DNA of 64,000 bases, from contig JAXMBH010000003.1 of NCBI GenBank assembly GCA_046349975.1, forward strand, positions 186,001-250,000, read 5' to 3'. A program made the translations under genes and the position numbers. This DNA comes from JABDGM01 sp046349975 (lineage in GTDB: Bacteria > Planctomycetota > Planctomycetia > Pirellulales > Lacipirellulaceae). Shown piece by piece: positions 16,612 through 27,658 of this stretch (position 1 is the first letter of the stretch; every line of letters begins with the position of its first letter). Under the pieces are notes generated by a model. It was given only the letters and a program-made list of their open reading frames with translations, had not been told where the DNA came from and ran no database searches.

Positions 16612-17241
16612 TCATCGCTTATGACGTGCTCGGTGTGAAGGTGCAGCACATTCCGCCATCCAGCGGCATTCAGCCAGCCGCATGTTCTCTCCCAAAATCT
16701 CCGATAACATCAACTTTTCCATCGTGCACACACTGCGATCGGCCTTGGCCAATTCCGGGTAGGGGCACGCCAACACACTGAGCACCGGCAACTCCGAACC
16801 GTTGGTTACTTCGATCGGTATTTGCCGCTCGCCCATCACGCCGACGAGCGACTTCATCCGTTCGCCGACCGTGTCGCCGGCCACATCGCCGCGATACCGT
16901 TCCACCAGCCGCCCGGCGACGCGTTGCAATAGGCCGCGGCGCACCTCGATATCCTCGACGGAGCGCAATTCGTCCCACAACACAGCCGCCAGATCGGCGA
17001 AGTTGTTGCCGGCAACCCGTTCGCCCTTTTCCGTGAGCGAATAGCGATGGTTCGGCCGCCCGCGGCCCTTCCGCTCGGTCCGCCGCTCGATCAGCCCGTC
17101 GGCGACCAGCCGCTGAATGCGCTGCCGGACGGCTGTCGCCGTAACGCCCATCTCGGCAATCAAGGCGGTAATCGTCACCGCCCCGTTTCGCCGAATAAAA
17201 TCCAGCATTTGCCGGTCGGAAGTCTCGGTGTGCGTGGTCAT
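16612..17241 (-). CDS. sufR: SufR-like Fe-S cluster-sensing transcriptional repressor
   Basis: 209 residues. A winged helix-turn-helix occupies residues 10-75 (AVTITALIAEMGVTATAVRQRIQRLVADGLIERR). The C-terminal half has four Cys (159, 172, 192, 198) in the spacing expected of SufR, which binds a 4Fe-4S cluster and represses the suf operon when clusters are plentiful. It is the first gene of the SUF operon. A promoter with a 12 bp inverted repeat in its spacer lies just upstream, consistent with autoregulation. It is also about 140 bp from a divergent DUF2721 gene. Confidence 0.88.
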   Translation of the reverse strand: MTTHTETSDRQMLDFIRRNGAVTITALIAEMGVTATAVRQRIQRLVADGLIERRTERKGRGRPNHRYSLTEKGERVAGNNFADLAAVLWDELRSVEDIEVRRGLLQRVAGRLVERYRGDVAGDTVGERMKSLVGVMGERQIPIEVTNGSELPVLSVLACPYPELAKADRSVCTMEKLMLSEILGENMRLAECRWMAECAAPSHRARHKR

Positions 17242-17265
17242 TACGGACGACCTAGGTGCGTCTTT

Positions 17266-17294
17266 CTGATAACACTACAATCGTAGCGGTGCAA
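17266..17294 (-). promoter_or_regulatory. Putative sufR promoter
   Basis: On the minus strand TTGCAC (17294-17289) and TATCAG (17271-17266) are 17 bp apart, about 25 bp before the sufR ATG. The hexamers match consensus at 3 and 4 positions, so this is a modest promoter; its value comes from the inverted repeat it contains. Confidence 0.45.
17275..17286. promoter_or_regulatory. Candidate SufR operator
   Basis: CTAC-AATC-GTAG is an inverted repeat with 4 bp half-sites located exactly within the spacer of the putative sufR promoter. A repressor bound here would block RNA polymerase. Known SufR operators are short inverted repeats near the suf start, but the sequence varies by lineage, so the assignment is inference. 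Confidence 0.4.
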
Positions 17295-17379
17295 AGGTTT
17301 TTGACAACCCGCCATGTGGAAAATCTTGCGTTGCCGTAAACAATTACCAATGCTACACTTATGGCGACGCACCCCCATC

Positions 17380-17829
17380 ATGAAAATTGCTGAACTAATC
17401 CCCGTCCTGCAAGTTGCTATCGGACCCGTCATTTTAATCTCGGGGGTGGGATTGCTGCTACTCTCGATGACCAACCGCCTCGGCCGGGCAATCGACCGGG
17501 CCCGCGGCATGGTCGAATCACACCACAAAGCCCCGATGGACGAGCGGCCCCGCACCGAAGCCCAACTCGATATCCTTTGGAAGCGCGCCCTGCTGCTGCG
17601 AACCTCCATTACGCTCGCCTCCATCAGCGTGCTGCTCGCCGCCGTGCTGATTATCCTGCTCTTCCTCACGGCGCTCCTGAAGTGGGAACTCGCGATTATC
17701 ATCGTCGCAATTTTCGTAGCCTGCATGGGCGCCGTGATTGCGTCGCTGATCTTCTTCATCCGCGATATCGATATGTCGCTGCGAGCATTAAGCCTGGAAC
17801 TCGGTCATCATCATCCGGAATTCGACTAA
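17380..17829 (+). CDS. DUF2721 family membrane protein
   Basis: 149 residues from the ATG at 17380 (MKIAELIPVLQVAIGP); the frame extends upstream to 17314 but without protein-like sequence. Three transmembrane helices are visible: PVILISGVGLLLLSM, SITLASISVLLAAVLIILLF and LAIIIVAIFVACMGAVIASL. The linker after helix 1 (RLGRAIDRARGM) is typical of DUF2721, a family with no established function. It is transcribed away from sufR. Confidence 0.85.
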   Translation: MKIAELIPVLQVAIGPVILISGVGLLLLSMTNRLGRAIDRARGMVESHHKAPMDERPRTEAQLDILWKRALLLRTSITLASISVLLAAVLIILLFLTALLKWELAIIIVAIFVACMGAVIASLIFFIRDIDMSLRALSLELGHHHPEFD

Positions 17830-17846
17830 CGGCTGGTGGAATCAAC

Positions 17847-17902
17847 GGGGGCAAGCGCCCTGCGGCTGACCGGTTTATTAGCCGGCAGGCGCTAGCGTCC
17901 GG
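17847..17902. repeat. Imperfect inverted repeat between convergent genes
   Basis: GCAAGCGCCCTGCGGCTGA on the left is an imperfect reverse complement of AGCCGGCAGGCGCTAGCG on the right, around a short TTTATT-containing loop. Position between convergent DUF2721 and dusB genes would suit a bidirectional terminator, although there is no T run. Confidence 0.5.
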
Positions 17903-17944
17903 TTGCTTCCATCCGTGCGGAAAAGTCGGCAGCCGGGCCGATTG

Positions 17945-19027
17945 TTACGCTTCACGCGGGAAATACTGCTCCACCACCGCGCGCAGCTCGGCGGGAGTCG
18001 ATGTCTTCACCACGCGATTGCGAAACTCGCGCGCACCTCGCCGGCCTTGCGCGTAGCAACACGCGTACTTGCGCATGAGCAGCGTGCCTTTCTCATCGCC
18101 AAAGCGCTCGCAGATTAACTCGAAATGATGCAGCAAGAGCTCGCGTTCCTCGCTAAGCGTCGGATCCGGCGGCACCGGCTCACCGCGCAGGGCGGCCGCG
18201 GCCTGGCGAAATAACCAAGGCTTCGCGAGCGACGCGCGGGCAATCATCACACCGTCGACGTCATACCGCCGAAACGCGTCGACAACCTTGCGGGGCGAAT
18301 CCAAATCGCCGTTGCCAATCAGCGGAATCCGCTTGAGGTGCGGCTTGATCGACGCGATGCGATCCCAATCCGCCGAACCGCGAAACATATCTGCTGCCGT
18401 GCGACCATGGACCGTGAGCGCCGCCGCACCGGCGCCTTCCACGACCTGGGCAATCTCGATGGCGTTGATTTTCTCGCGCGAGCAGCCAAGTCGAATCTTC
18501 GCCGTCACCGGCGTTGGCGCACAGGCCTTCACCACGCGCTCGATGATCGCTCCCATCCGGTCCGGCTCGCGCAGCAGGTACGAACCGCTGTGGGCTTTCT
18601 GCACGACATCGCGCACCGGGCAGCCGAAGTTGATATCGACCACACTGACCTTGTATTCCGCTGCCAGCCGCACGCCGACTTTTGCGAGCGTCTCGGGGTC
18701 GTTGTCCCACATCTGCACGGCCAGCGGCCGCGGCTCATCGGCCACGCCCCATAGCCGATCCGGGTGCTCGGCTTCGTGCTCGGCCATCCAGACGAAGCCC
18801 TTGGCATTGACCATCTCGGTCGCCAGCAGCCCTGCCCCGCCGAACTCGCGCACAATTTGCCGGAACGCGTAGTTTGTGTAGCCCGCCATCGGGGCTTGCA
18901 GAATCGGCGGATCGACGCAGAGATCGCCAATCCACAACGGCCGCACGACTGGCGCGGCAAGATTGTCGTCGGCAGCCTCAGCTTGCGGCGACTCGCGCAT
19001 GAATCGGGTTGCCACGAGCGGTCCCAT
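17945..19027 (-). CDS. dusB: tRNA-dihydrouridine synthase, DusB type
   Basis: 360 residues. The flavin-dependent enzyme reduces uridines in the D-loop of tRNA. Visible motifs are ILQAPMAGYTNYAFR (FMN pocket), DINFGCPVRDVVQKAHSG (catalytic Cys), PVTAKIRLG, LTVHGRTAADMF and PLIGNGDLDSP, then DGVMIARASLAKPWLF. Length and order match DusB. An N-terminal extension of about 25 residues precedes the fold; a later start is possible (M10, 19000). No operon partner is evident. Confidence 0.93.
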   Translation of the reverse strand: MGPLVATRFMRESPQAEAADDNLAAPVVRPLWIGDLCVDPPILQAPMAGYTNYAFRQIVREFGGAGLLATEMVNAKGFVWMAEHEAEHPDRLWGVADEPRPLAVQMWDNDPETLAKVGVRLAAEYKVSVVDINFGCPVRDVVQKAHSGSYLLREPDRMGAIIERVVKACAPTPVTAKIRLGCSREKINAIEIAQVVEGAGAAALTVHGRTAADMFRGSADWDRIASIKPHLKRIPLIGNGDLDSPRKVVDAFRRYDVDGVMIARASLAKPWLFRQAAAALRGEPVPPDPTLSEERELLLHHFELICERFGDEKGTLLMRKYACCYAQGRRGAREFRNRVVKTSTPAELRAVVEQYFPREA

Positions 19028-19060
19028 ATGTCCGATTATGCGGGAAAGAGTGGCGATATT

Positions 19061-19112
19061 GTAGCCGTCTCGCTCCGCGAGACGAACACATCTCGCAAAG
19101 CGAGACGCCTAC
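19061..19112. repeat. Paired-hairpin element
   Basis: Two small hairpins lie back to back: GTCTCGCTCCGCGAGAC and TCTCGCAAAGCGAGA. The first half (GTAGCCGTCTCGC...) is also an imperfect reverse complement of the second half (...GCGAGACGCCTAC), so the 52 bp unit is a palindrome of hairpins. It lies between the dusB start and the end of the next gene. Confidence 0.7.
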
Positions 19113-19126
19113 ATTGTGGCTTGCGA

Positions 19127-20662
19127 CTACAGCCCGCCGTTCGCCGGCCCATTCGGCACCAGCAGCGAATGCTCCTGCTTCGGCCCTTCCGCTGCTGTTG
19201 TCGACTCCTTCGCCGAGGTCTGCTCCACTTCCCCATTCGCCGACTTGGCGATCGGACTCATCGGGGCTTCTGACCCTGGAACAAACGTCCGCGGCGTCGT
19301 GCCGTCGTTCGACTGCCGGTTTCGCGGCGGGGCGACAGTGCCCTCCTTCGTGGCCGTGTTCGGGACGCCCGTGTAAATCAGCATCGAAGTCAGTCGCACG
19401 GCAGAGAGTTGCCCCGGCGTCGATAGCTCCGAGTACCGAGCAATCCGGCGGTTATAATCCCGCGCGATCTGCACGAACGCCCGGCGACGCAGCGCCAATA
19501 GCTCGAGCGCCCGAAACGTTGCTTCCGGATTGCCGGCCTGAACGTTGAGAAAATCTTCTGCACGCTTGACCGCGGCGGTCGCCTCTTTCAACTCGGTGAA
19601 ACGCAGCCCGATCACGTCATTGAGCGCGTGTGCCTCGGCCGAGCCCCCGCCCTGAAAAATCTCTTGGTAGTGCGTGTTGTAACTCGCGCAGTGCGGAATA
19701 TCCGAGGGCAGAATCAAACTTGTCAAACCACGGCCCGTAAGATTCGCCAGCTTTAGCTGCGAGGCATACGCGGCTCGATACGCCGTGTTGATTCGTGTTC
19801 GCATCTCTGTTTCGAGTGGAGACACGTCCTGTCCAAGATTCCGCTGCATCTTGAGCTCATCCAATTCACGCAAACTCAAGTAATAGTCGGCGACACTTGA
19901 GCAGAGGTCCCAGTACGCGTCGACACGCTGCGCTTGATCTGCCCGGTTCGTTGCACTGCCGACGACATCCTGCAGCGAAGTCAGTTGCCCTTGCAGCTGC
20001 GAAGCCGGATGGCGAGTGAGAATCGCCCGCATCATCGACGCCGGTTTCATGCCCGTATCTTGTGGTCCAGCATAGGGGCTCGATGAACGTGGCACATTGT
20101 TGTACGCGGCAGGTGCCGCACCATCGGCGGCGCCGGTGCCCGTGCCGCCCACGGGCTGCGAGTCATTCATTAGCGGCAACGCCCGTGGCTGCGCCGGCGC
20201 CGCGCTGGGCGGCGGCGAAGAATTCCGCAGCTGATTCGTCGTGCTATTCGAGAACGGATTTCCGCGCCCCGTTCCGCCAGCAGTCGGCGGCGGCGCAGTG
20301 TCGGCATTCGTTCGCGAGGAAGCCGGCGGACCTGTCGGCGCCGACGGCGATGCAGTTGCTCCAGGGCCCGTCGCTGCGTTTCCGACTGGCGCGTCACTGG
20401 TATTTCCTGGGCTGTTAGCCGCAGCCGCACCCAGATCGGTCGCGGTCGGCGCGTTGCCGCCGTCATTCAGCGAGCCCGATAGTGGCACTACGCCCAGATT
20501 ACTCGCGGCAGCGGCGCCTCCCGGCACTTCACTCGCCGGCACGTCATATTTGCCTTGCGCAAACATTTCGGGAGCGCTGGCCATACAGCCGCAAATAGCC
20601 AGTCCGCCCCAGAACAAACCACGCACGTTGAAAAGTTGCGATGCAAACAGATGAGCGTTCAA
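19127..20662 (-). CDS. Secreted protein with Ala/Gly/Pro-rich linker and helical C-terminal region
   Basis: About 511 residues. I chose the TTG at 20662 because AGGAG lies 6 nt upstream; an ATG at 20710 is also possible. The N-terminus has a hydrophobic segment ending ICGCMAS, which could be a lipoprotein signal or a plain signal peptide. Residues about 30-210 are low complexity (Ala, Gly, Pro, Asn, Ser). The remainder is helical and resembles outer-membrane-efflux-type coiled coils (YWDLCSSVADYYLSLRELDELK; RALELLALRRRAFVQIARDYNRRIARY), but I cannot assign it to TolC with confidence. The upstream kinase gene ends 61 bp before. Confidence 0.65.
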   Translation of the reverse strand: MNAHLFASQLFNVRGLFWGGLAICGCMASAPEMFAQGKYDVPASEVPGGAAAASNLGVVPLSGSLNDGGNAPTATDLGAAAANSPGNTSDAPVGNAATGPGATASPSAPTGPPASSRTNADTAPPPTAGGTGRGNPFSNSTTNQLRNSSPPPSAAPAQPRALPLMNDSQPVGGTGTGAADGAAPAAYNNVPRSSSPYAGPQDTGMKPASMMRAILTRHPASQLQGQLTSLQDVVGSATNRADQAQRVDAYWDLCSSVADYYLSLRELDELKMQRNLGQDVSPLETEMRTRINTAYRAAYASQLKLANLTGRGLTSLILPSDIPHCASYNTHYQEIFQGGGSAEAHALNDVIGLRFTELKEATAAVKRAEDFLNVQAGNPEATFRALELLALRRRAFVQIARDYNRRIARYSELSTPGQLSAVRLTSMLIYTGVPNTATKEGTVAPPRNRQSNDGTTPRTFVPGSEAPMSPIAKSANGEVEQTSAKESTTAAEGPKQEHSLLVPNGPANGGL

Positions 20663-20723
20663 CGCACACTCCTCGCTTAACCAATCGCGTTGGTGCGATA
20701 CCAGGTGCATCGCACGAAACGCG

Positions 20724-21833
20724 TCAATCCAATTCCTCGAGCCACACGCGCAGCTCGTTCTCATATTCACTCGCCAGGTCGCCGCGAACCAGCGTTCGCT
20801 GGAACTCGGCCAGACCCTCGCTGCCCGTATCGGCCTGCTCGGCCGTCGCGTAACGCAGCATCGGGTCCGGCGCGGTGAGCCGGCGGCAGATCGTCATCAA
20901 CAATTCGCTATGGCGCACCTCCGGCGGCAGCACCTTGTGCAGCCACTGCGGCAGTGTTCGCTTCTTGTCCAACAGCGACGCCAGATCGCGACTATCCGCA
21001 AACAGCGGCCGCCCGGCCAACAGTTCTACTAAAACGTAGCCCACGCTCGCCAGGTCCGATCGCGGCGTCATCTCCTCCCGATCGAGCACTTCCGGTGCCG
21101 CATATTGGGGGGTGCACGTCTTCGACTGCGGCATGTTGTTGAGATCGAGGGCCGACCCGATATCGATGATCTTCGCATTGCCCGTGCGCTTGATCATGAT
21201 GTTCGACGGCTTGATGTCGCCATGCACAATTTCTTCGCGATGCAGGGCCGCCAGCCCGGCCAAGCATTCACGCACAATCGCCGCGGCCATTCCTGGCTTG
21301 AGCCGAATATGGCTCGGCCCGGCCGTGGCGATCACGTTGTTGATGTAGTCCCAACGTTTTTGGCCAACCTTCGTGCGTGCCCGCTCGAGCATCTGCGGCG
21401 CGAGCAGCGAGTCGAGGTCGTAACCATCGACCCATTCCATTTCGAGCACGCGAATCCGCCGCCGCTCGATAAAATTCTGCACATCGAGCAGGTTATCGTG
21501 CTGAATGAGTGCGACCCGCGAACTTACTTGCGCCATCCGCTCCATGGCTTCGCGATAGCCACGCTCGTCGGTGAACCGCTCGGGCGAAAAGAACTTCAGC
21601 GCGACAGGCAGCGTGAATCCATCAGCCCCCCGCCGTTCGCTGAGGTACACCACGCCTTGCCCGCCCTTACCCAGCAGCCGGTTGAGGTACAGGTGCTCGG
21701 TCCAACCCAACTTCGGATGCTGGATCATGCGTAGATAATGGTGCAGCAGTTCGTTGACCCGGTTTTCAGGCCTGTTCCCGCCCCCCGGCGTCACCGTCCG
21801 CGTTCCTCGCAGCAGTGTCGTTGTCATACTCAT
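20724..21833 (-). CDS. Serine/threonine protein kinase
   Basis: 369 residues from ATG 21833 (another at 21827); the open frame extends upstream without support. It has the eukaryotic-type kinase fold: glycine loop GKGGQGVVY, Lys in VALKFF, catalytic loop IVHGDIKPSNIM (HGD instead of HRD, with the Asp and Asn kept), metal-binding IIDIGSAL (DIG instead of DFG), YAAPEV and RSDLASVGYVLVELLAGRPLF. No transmembrane helix is evident, so it is cytoplasmic. It probably phosphorylates unknown targets. The downstream secreted protein could be co-transcribed. The 240 bp gap upstream holds nothing I recognise. Confidence 0.9.
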   Translation of the reverse strand: MSMTTTLLRGTRTVTPGGGNRPENRVNELLHHYLRMIQHPKLGWTEHLYLNRLLGKGGQGVVYLSERRGADGFTLPVALKFFSPERFTDERGYREAMERMAQVSSRVALIQHDNLLDVQNFIERRRIRVLEMEWVDGYDLDSLLAPQMLERARTKVGQKRWDYINNVIATAGPSHIRLKPGMAAAIVRECLAGLAALHREEIVHGDIKPSNIMIKRTGNAKIIDIGSALDLNNMPQSKTCTPQYAAPEVLDREEMTPRSDLASVGYVLVELLAGRPLFADSRDLASLLDKKRTLPQWLHKVLPPEVRHSELLMTICRRLTAPDPMLRYATAEQADTGSEGLAEFQRTLVRGDLASEYENELRVWLEELD

Positions 21834-22074
21834 GTTGTCATGCCTCGCAGGTGATCGCGGGGAAAATCCGTTCCCCGCCGGCTCGCAAAATGGAGAATCT
21901 CCGCGGTTGCAAGCGGTTTCTGGCAATTATACGCCAGCCCGTTATTTTACGTGCCAGCGTCTCGATGCGTCCAGGCAATTACCTACGTTTACCCCGGTTA
22001 ATAGGGCAATCTACGACGCAAGCCGATGAATTCAGCCGCGCAAGAGCGAGAGAGATCGTTGACGCCTGAAACTG

Positions 22075-23076
22075 TTACTTGTCCGGCATCGGAAAACCCA
22101 GGCGTTTATCAACGAGATTCCTGAGAGGCTCACCGGCCTGGTAGCGGCGCAAGTTCTCGCAAAAGAAATTGGTCATATCGTCGATGCGCGTCGCGGCCTG
22201 GCCACCAACGTGCGGTGTGATGATCACGTTCGGCTGCTCCCACAACTTGTTCGCGGCTGGGAGCGGCTCAGGATCGGTAACGTCGACGGCTGCTCCCGCA
22301 AGATGCCCCGCTTCAAGCGCCGCCACAAGATCATCCGTGACCACAAGCGGCCCCCGGGCCACATTCACGACGACCGCCCCTTTGGGCAACATCGCCAGCC
22401 GCCGCGCGTCGATCATGTGGCGCGTCACAGGCGTCAGCGGCGCCGCGAGAATGAGAATGTCGATCCGCGGCAAGATGTCGTCAACGGCGTCAGCCGGCAG
22501 CAGTTCGGCAACTTGCGGCGGCTTGTTCACCGGGTACCAATCGGTCGCGATGATCGTCGTGCGAAACGCGCTCAGTACTTCGGCCAGCCGGCGGCCATTG
22601 CGGCCGAGGCCAATGATGCCGACGCGCGCACCGTGCAAGTCAAGCGTCGGCCGGCGAATGAACTCGCGCTTTTGTTGTGCCCGGAAGAACGTCGGTAAAC
22701 TCCGCAACAAACCCGCCAACAGCGCAATCGTATGGTCGGCCACTTGATTGGCGAGCACGCCCGAAGCGCTTGTGACTATGACATCCGATTCGATGACCGA
22801 GGGCACGAGACAATGATCGAGCCCCGCTGCGGAGGACTGAATCCACCGCAACCGCCCGCCGCGCACTACGTCCTCCCAGGGCACAGGCACTTTGGTGTGA
22901 CCGCAGAAAATATCGGCCGTCGGCAGCATCTCGGCGATTCGCTCCTGGCCAGCATCGATGACATCTGCATGGGGGGCTGCGGCGGCGATCTGATCGACGT
23001 GTTTCGGCTCCGCGGGGTAGCACAGTACAATCCGCGGCCGCGTGGAATCCGCTAGCGATGAAGGCGTAGTTGGCAT
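22075..23076 (-). CDS. D-isomer specific 2-hydroxyacid dehydrogenase
   Basis: 333 residues from ATG 23076; the open frame continues to 23631 but that part overlaps the divergent DoxX gene. NAD-binding motif GLGRNGRR; catalytic Arg in NVARGPLV, Glu in DVTDPEPLP and His in ITPHVGGQA, in the normal order. It reduces 2-keto acids or oxidises D-2-hydroxy acids (formate, glycerate or phosphoglycerate dehydrogenase superfamily); the substrate cannot be told from sequence. It lies head-to-head with the DoxX gene with about 165 bp between starts. Confidence 0.88.
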   Translation of the reverse strand: MPTTPSSLADSTRPRIVLCYPAEPKHVDQIAAAAPHADVIDAGQERIAEMLPTADIFCGHTKVPVPWEDVVRGGRLRWIQSSAAGLDHCLVPSVIESDVIVTSASGVLANQVADHTIALLAGLLRSLPTFFRAQQKREFIRRPTLDLHGARVGIIGLGRNGRRLAEVLSAFRTTIIATDWYPVNKPPQVAELLPADAVDDILPRIDILILAAPLTPVTRHMIDARRLAMLPKGAVVVNVARGPLVVTDDLVAALEAGHLAGAAVDVTDPEPLPAANKLWEQPNVIITPHVGGQAATRIDDMTNFFCENLRRYQAGEPLRNLVDKRLGFPMPDK

Positions 23077-23241
23077 AACATAGGTTGTGGCGTGATTGCG
23101 GCTTGGTGGCAAGATCATAAGCCGCTGGTTGGAAGTGGGCAGCTCTTGGCGGGCAGGCGATGGTTTCGGCCCGCGGCAGTAGATTCGCTCCCGGCGCCCG
23201 ACGTTGGGGCTGACGCGCGTGACTTTAAAATCGCACGAACC

Positions 23242-24342
23242 ATGATGATTGATTCTCGCCGAATTCTGGGCGGTTTGGGTGTGCTGTCGCTGGTGCTCCT
23301 GCGACTGGCGATCGGCTGGCATTTCTTTGTCGAGGGCGGCAAGAAGATCGAATACGATCGCCACAACGGTGGGTTTCACTTGGTCTTTTCGGCCGACAAG
23401 GAGTTCCTCGACCTGGCCAAAGGCCCGCTCGCTCCACTTTATCTGAGCCATTCGAAGAGCGAACACGACTGGCGGACGCTGCTCGCGACGCCGCGCGAAA
23501 ACGTGCCGCTGACTCCGGAGCAGAACGAGGCCCAAGCCAAATGGGCGAAGGAATTCGCTCAGAAGCGAGCCGACGCCAAGAAAAACAATCAGCCGGCTCC
23601 GATCGAGTTCCCGCCGAATTCCGCCGCCCACGATTGGGCGACAAAGATCGCTGAAGACTGGCGTGCGGGCGTCGACAAGTTCAAATCCATTGCCGGCCTA
23701 ACCGAAGCCCAGAAGCAAGCTGCCGACACAGCCCTCGAACACCGGCTCGAAGAATTGGCCGAATATGTGGGCGACGAAGAGGCCGCCATTGTCGAATATC
23801 GTCACGATTTGTGGCGGCTCTCCAAATGGCGGGAGTCGCCCGAAGCCGGCGACGTGCCCTTCATGAAGCAGCGCATCACCACGAAAAATGGCGAAACGAA
23901 CTCCAAGCTCGCGGGCTGGAAACAGCAGATTCATGCGTTTGAAGACGAGCTGCAAAAGGACCTCGTTGCGATTCTCAGTCCCGAGCAACAAGCGCAGCCG
24001 ACGACGCTTGCCGCGGCGACTGACTCCATGGCTGACACCAACCAGCACAATTTGGACTTTATTAACAGGACCGCAACGATCGTCGTGATCGGCGTCGGCC
24101 TTTTGCTAATTTTCGGCTTTCTCACCCGCATCGCGGCAATTGTCGGAGCGTTGTTCCTGTTCGGCGTCGTGGCTTCGCAGCCATTCTGGATCGCCGGCAC
24201 CGCACCAACCATGAACCAGTTCGTAGAAATGATGGCGCTCTTGGTCCTCGCGGCCACCGGCGCGGGCCGCTGGGCCGGCATGGACGGCTGCCTGGGCGCG
24301 CTGTTTGGGCGGCGGCGGGTGGTTGAGGTTGTTGAAGCATAG
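23242..24342 (+). CDS. DoxX-family membrane protein with a large soluble insert
   Basis: 366 residues from ATG 23242. The first helix (GGLGVLSLVLLRLAIGWHFFVEGGKKI) and the three C-terminal helices (TIVVIGVGLLLIFGFLTR, AIVGALFLFGVVASQPF, FVEMMALLVLAATGAGRW) match DoxX. Between them lies an unusual soluble region of about 220 residues (roughly 50-270), charged and mostly helical. DoxX proteins are small quinone- or thiol-linked membrane proteins; the insert is not typical of the short bacterial members. An upstream frame to 23092 is open but overlaps the divergent gene's leader. Confidence 0.8.
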   Translation: MMIDSRRILGGLGVLSLVLLRLAIGWHFFVEGGKKIEYDRHNGGFHLVFSADKEFLDLAKGPLAPLYLSHSKSEHDWRTLLATPRENVPLTPEQNEAQAKWAKEFAQKRADAKKNNQPAPIEFPPNSAAHDWATKIAEDWRAGVDKFKSIAGLTEAQKQAADTALEHRLEELAEYVGDEEAAIVEYRHDLWRLSKWRESPEAGDVPFMKQRITTKNGETNSKLAGWKQQIHAFEDELQKDLVAILSPEQQAQPTTLAAATDSMADTNQHNLDFINRTATIVVIGVGLLLIFGFLTRIAAIVGALFLFGVVASQPFWIAGTAPTMNQFVEMMALLVLAATGAGRWAGMDGCLGALFGRRRVVEVVEA

Positions 24343-24373
24343 CGAGATAGCTGTCGGGCACGTAGTTAATCAC

Positions 24374-24502
24374 AGAGCGGAAGAACGGGAGAGCAGCAGA
24401 GCAGGAGAACAACGCGGAAAATTTACAGTTGATCGCCAGCAAGACGTGCACCCGCTGCTGTTCTGCTGTTCTTCCGCTCTACTGCTCTCCGAATCTCTCC
24501 CG
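24374..24502. repeat. Large imperfect inverted repeat, GAGCAGCAGAGC word
   Basis: GAGAGCAGCAGAGCAGGAG in the left arm (24374-24414) pairs with the reverse complement of the right arm (24454-24502, GAGAGCAGTAGAGCGGAAG) with three mismatches over 23 bp. It occupies the gap between the DoxX gene and the Gfo/Idh/MocA gene and could end or attenuate the upstream transcript. Confidence 0.7.
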
Positions 24503-24531
24503 CATCTAAAAAAGTGTTCCACGAGTGAGCG

Positions 24532-26244
<1,713 letters not shown>

Positions 26245-26263
26245 TCGGTTCACTGAAATATTC

Positions 26264-26433
26264 CCTCACGCAAAGGCGCGAAGACGCAAAGAGGACAACA
26301 CGGAAGCCTAACCACTAATAGGCGCTAATAACCGCTAATAGAAAGCCAATTCAAAAAGAAATTAGCGGTTATTAGCGTCGATTAGCGGTTTAGTGCCTTT
26401 CTGTTCTTTGCGACTTAGCGCCTTGGCGTGAGG
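26264..26433. repeat. Nested double inverted repeat (CACGCAAAGGCGC outer, CGCTAAT inner)
   Basis: Outer arms: 26264-26292 and 26405-26433 (CCTCACGCAAAGGCGC-type word), about 26 of 29 positions complementary. Inner arms: 26308-26341 and 26361-26393, built from CGCTAAT repeated three times, about 28 of 32 complementary. A relative with the same two words in the same nesting occurs at 46030-46191. It fills the gap between the Gfo/Idh/MocA and ugpC genes. Confidence 0.85.
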
Positions 26434-26445
26434 CCCTCCTCTTCT

Positions 26446-27525
<1,080 letters not shown>

Positions 27526-27658
27526 CGGCCAGCTCGCGCATCGTACGCTCAGTGCTCCACGCCCGCGATCGGCTTCGCACTGTTGCACGGTAATCGCGGC
27601 AACTTCTGTGGCTACTTGCCTGCGAAAACTGCTCTCAAGCTGCGCCCCGCCTCCGATA

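Noticed and set aside
17301..17329. Plus-strand promoter for the DUF2721 gene starting at TTGACA (17301)
   Set aside because: The -35 is perfect, but no acceptable -10 lies 16-18 bp downstream.
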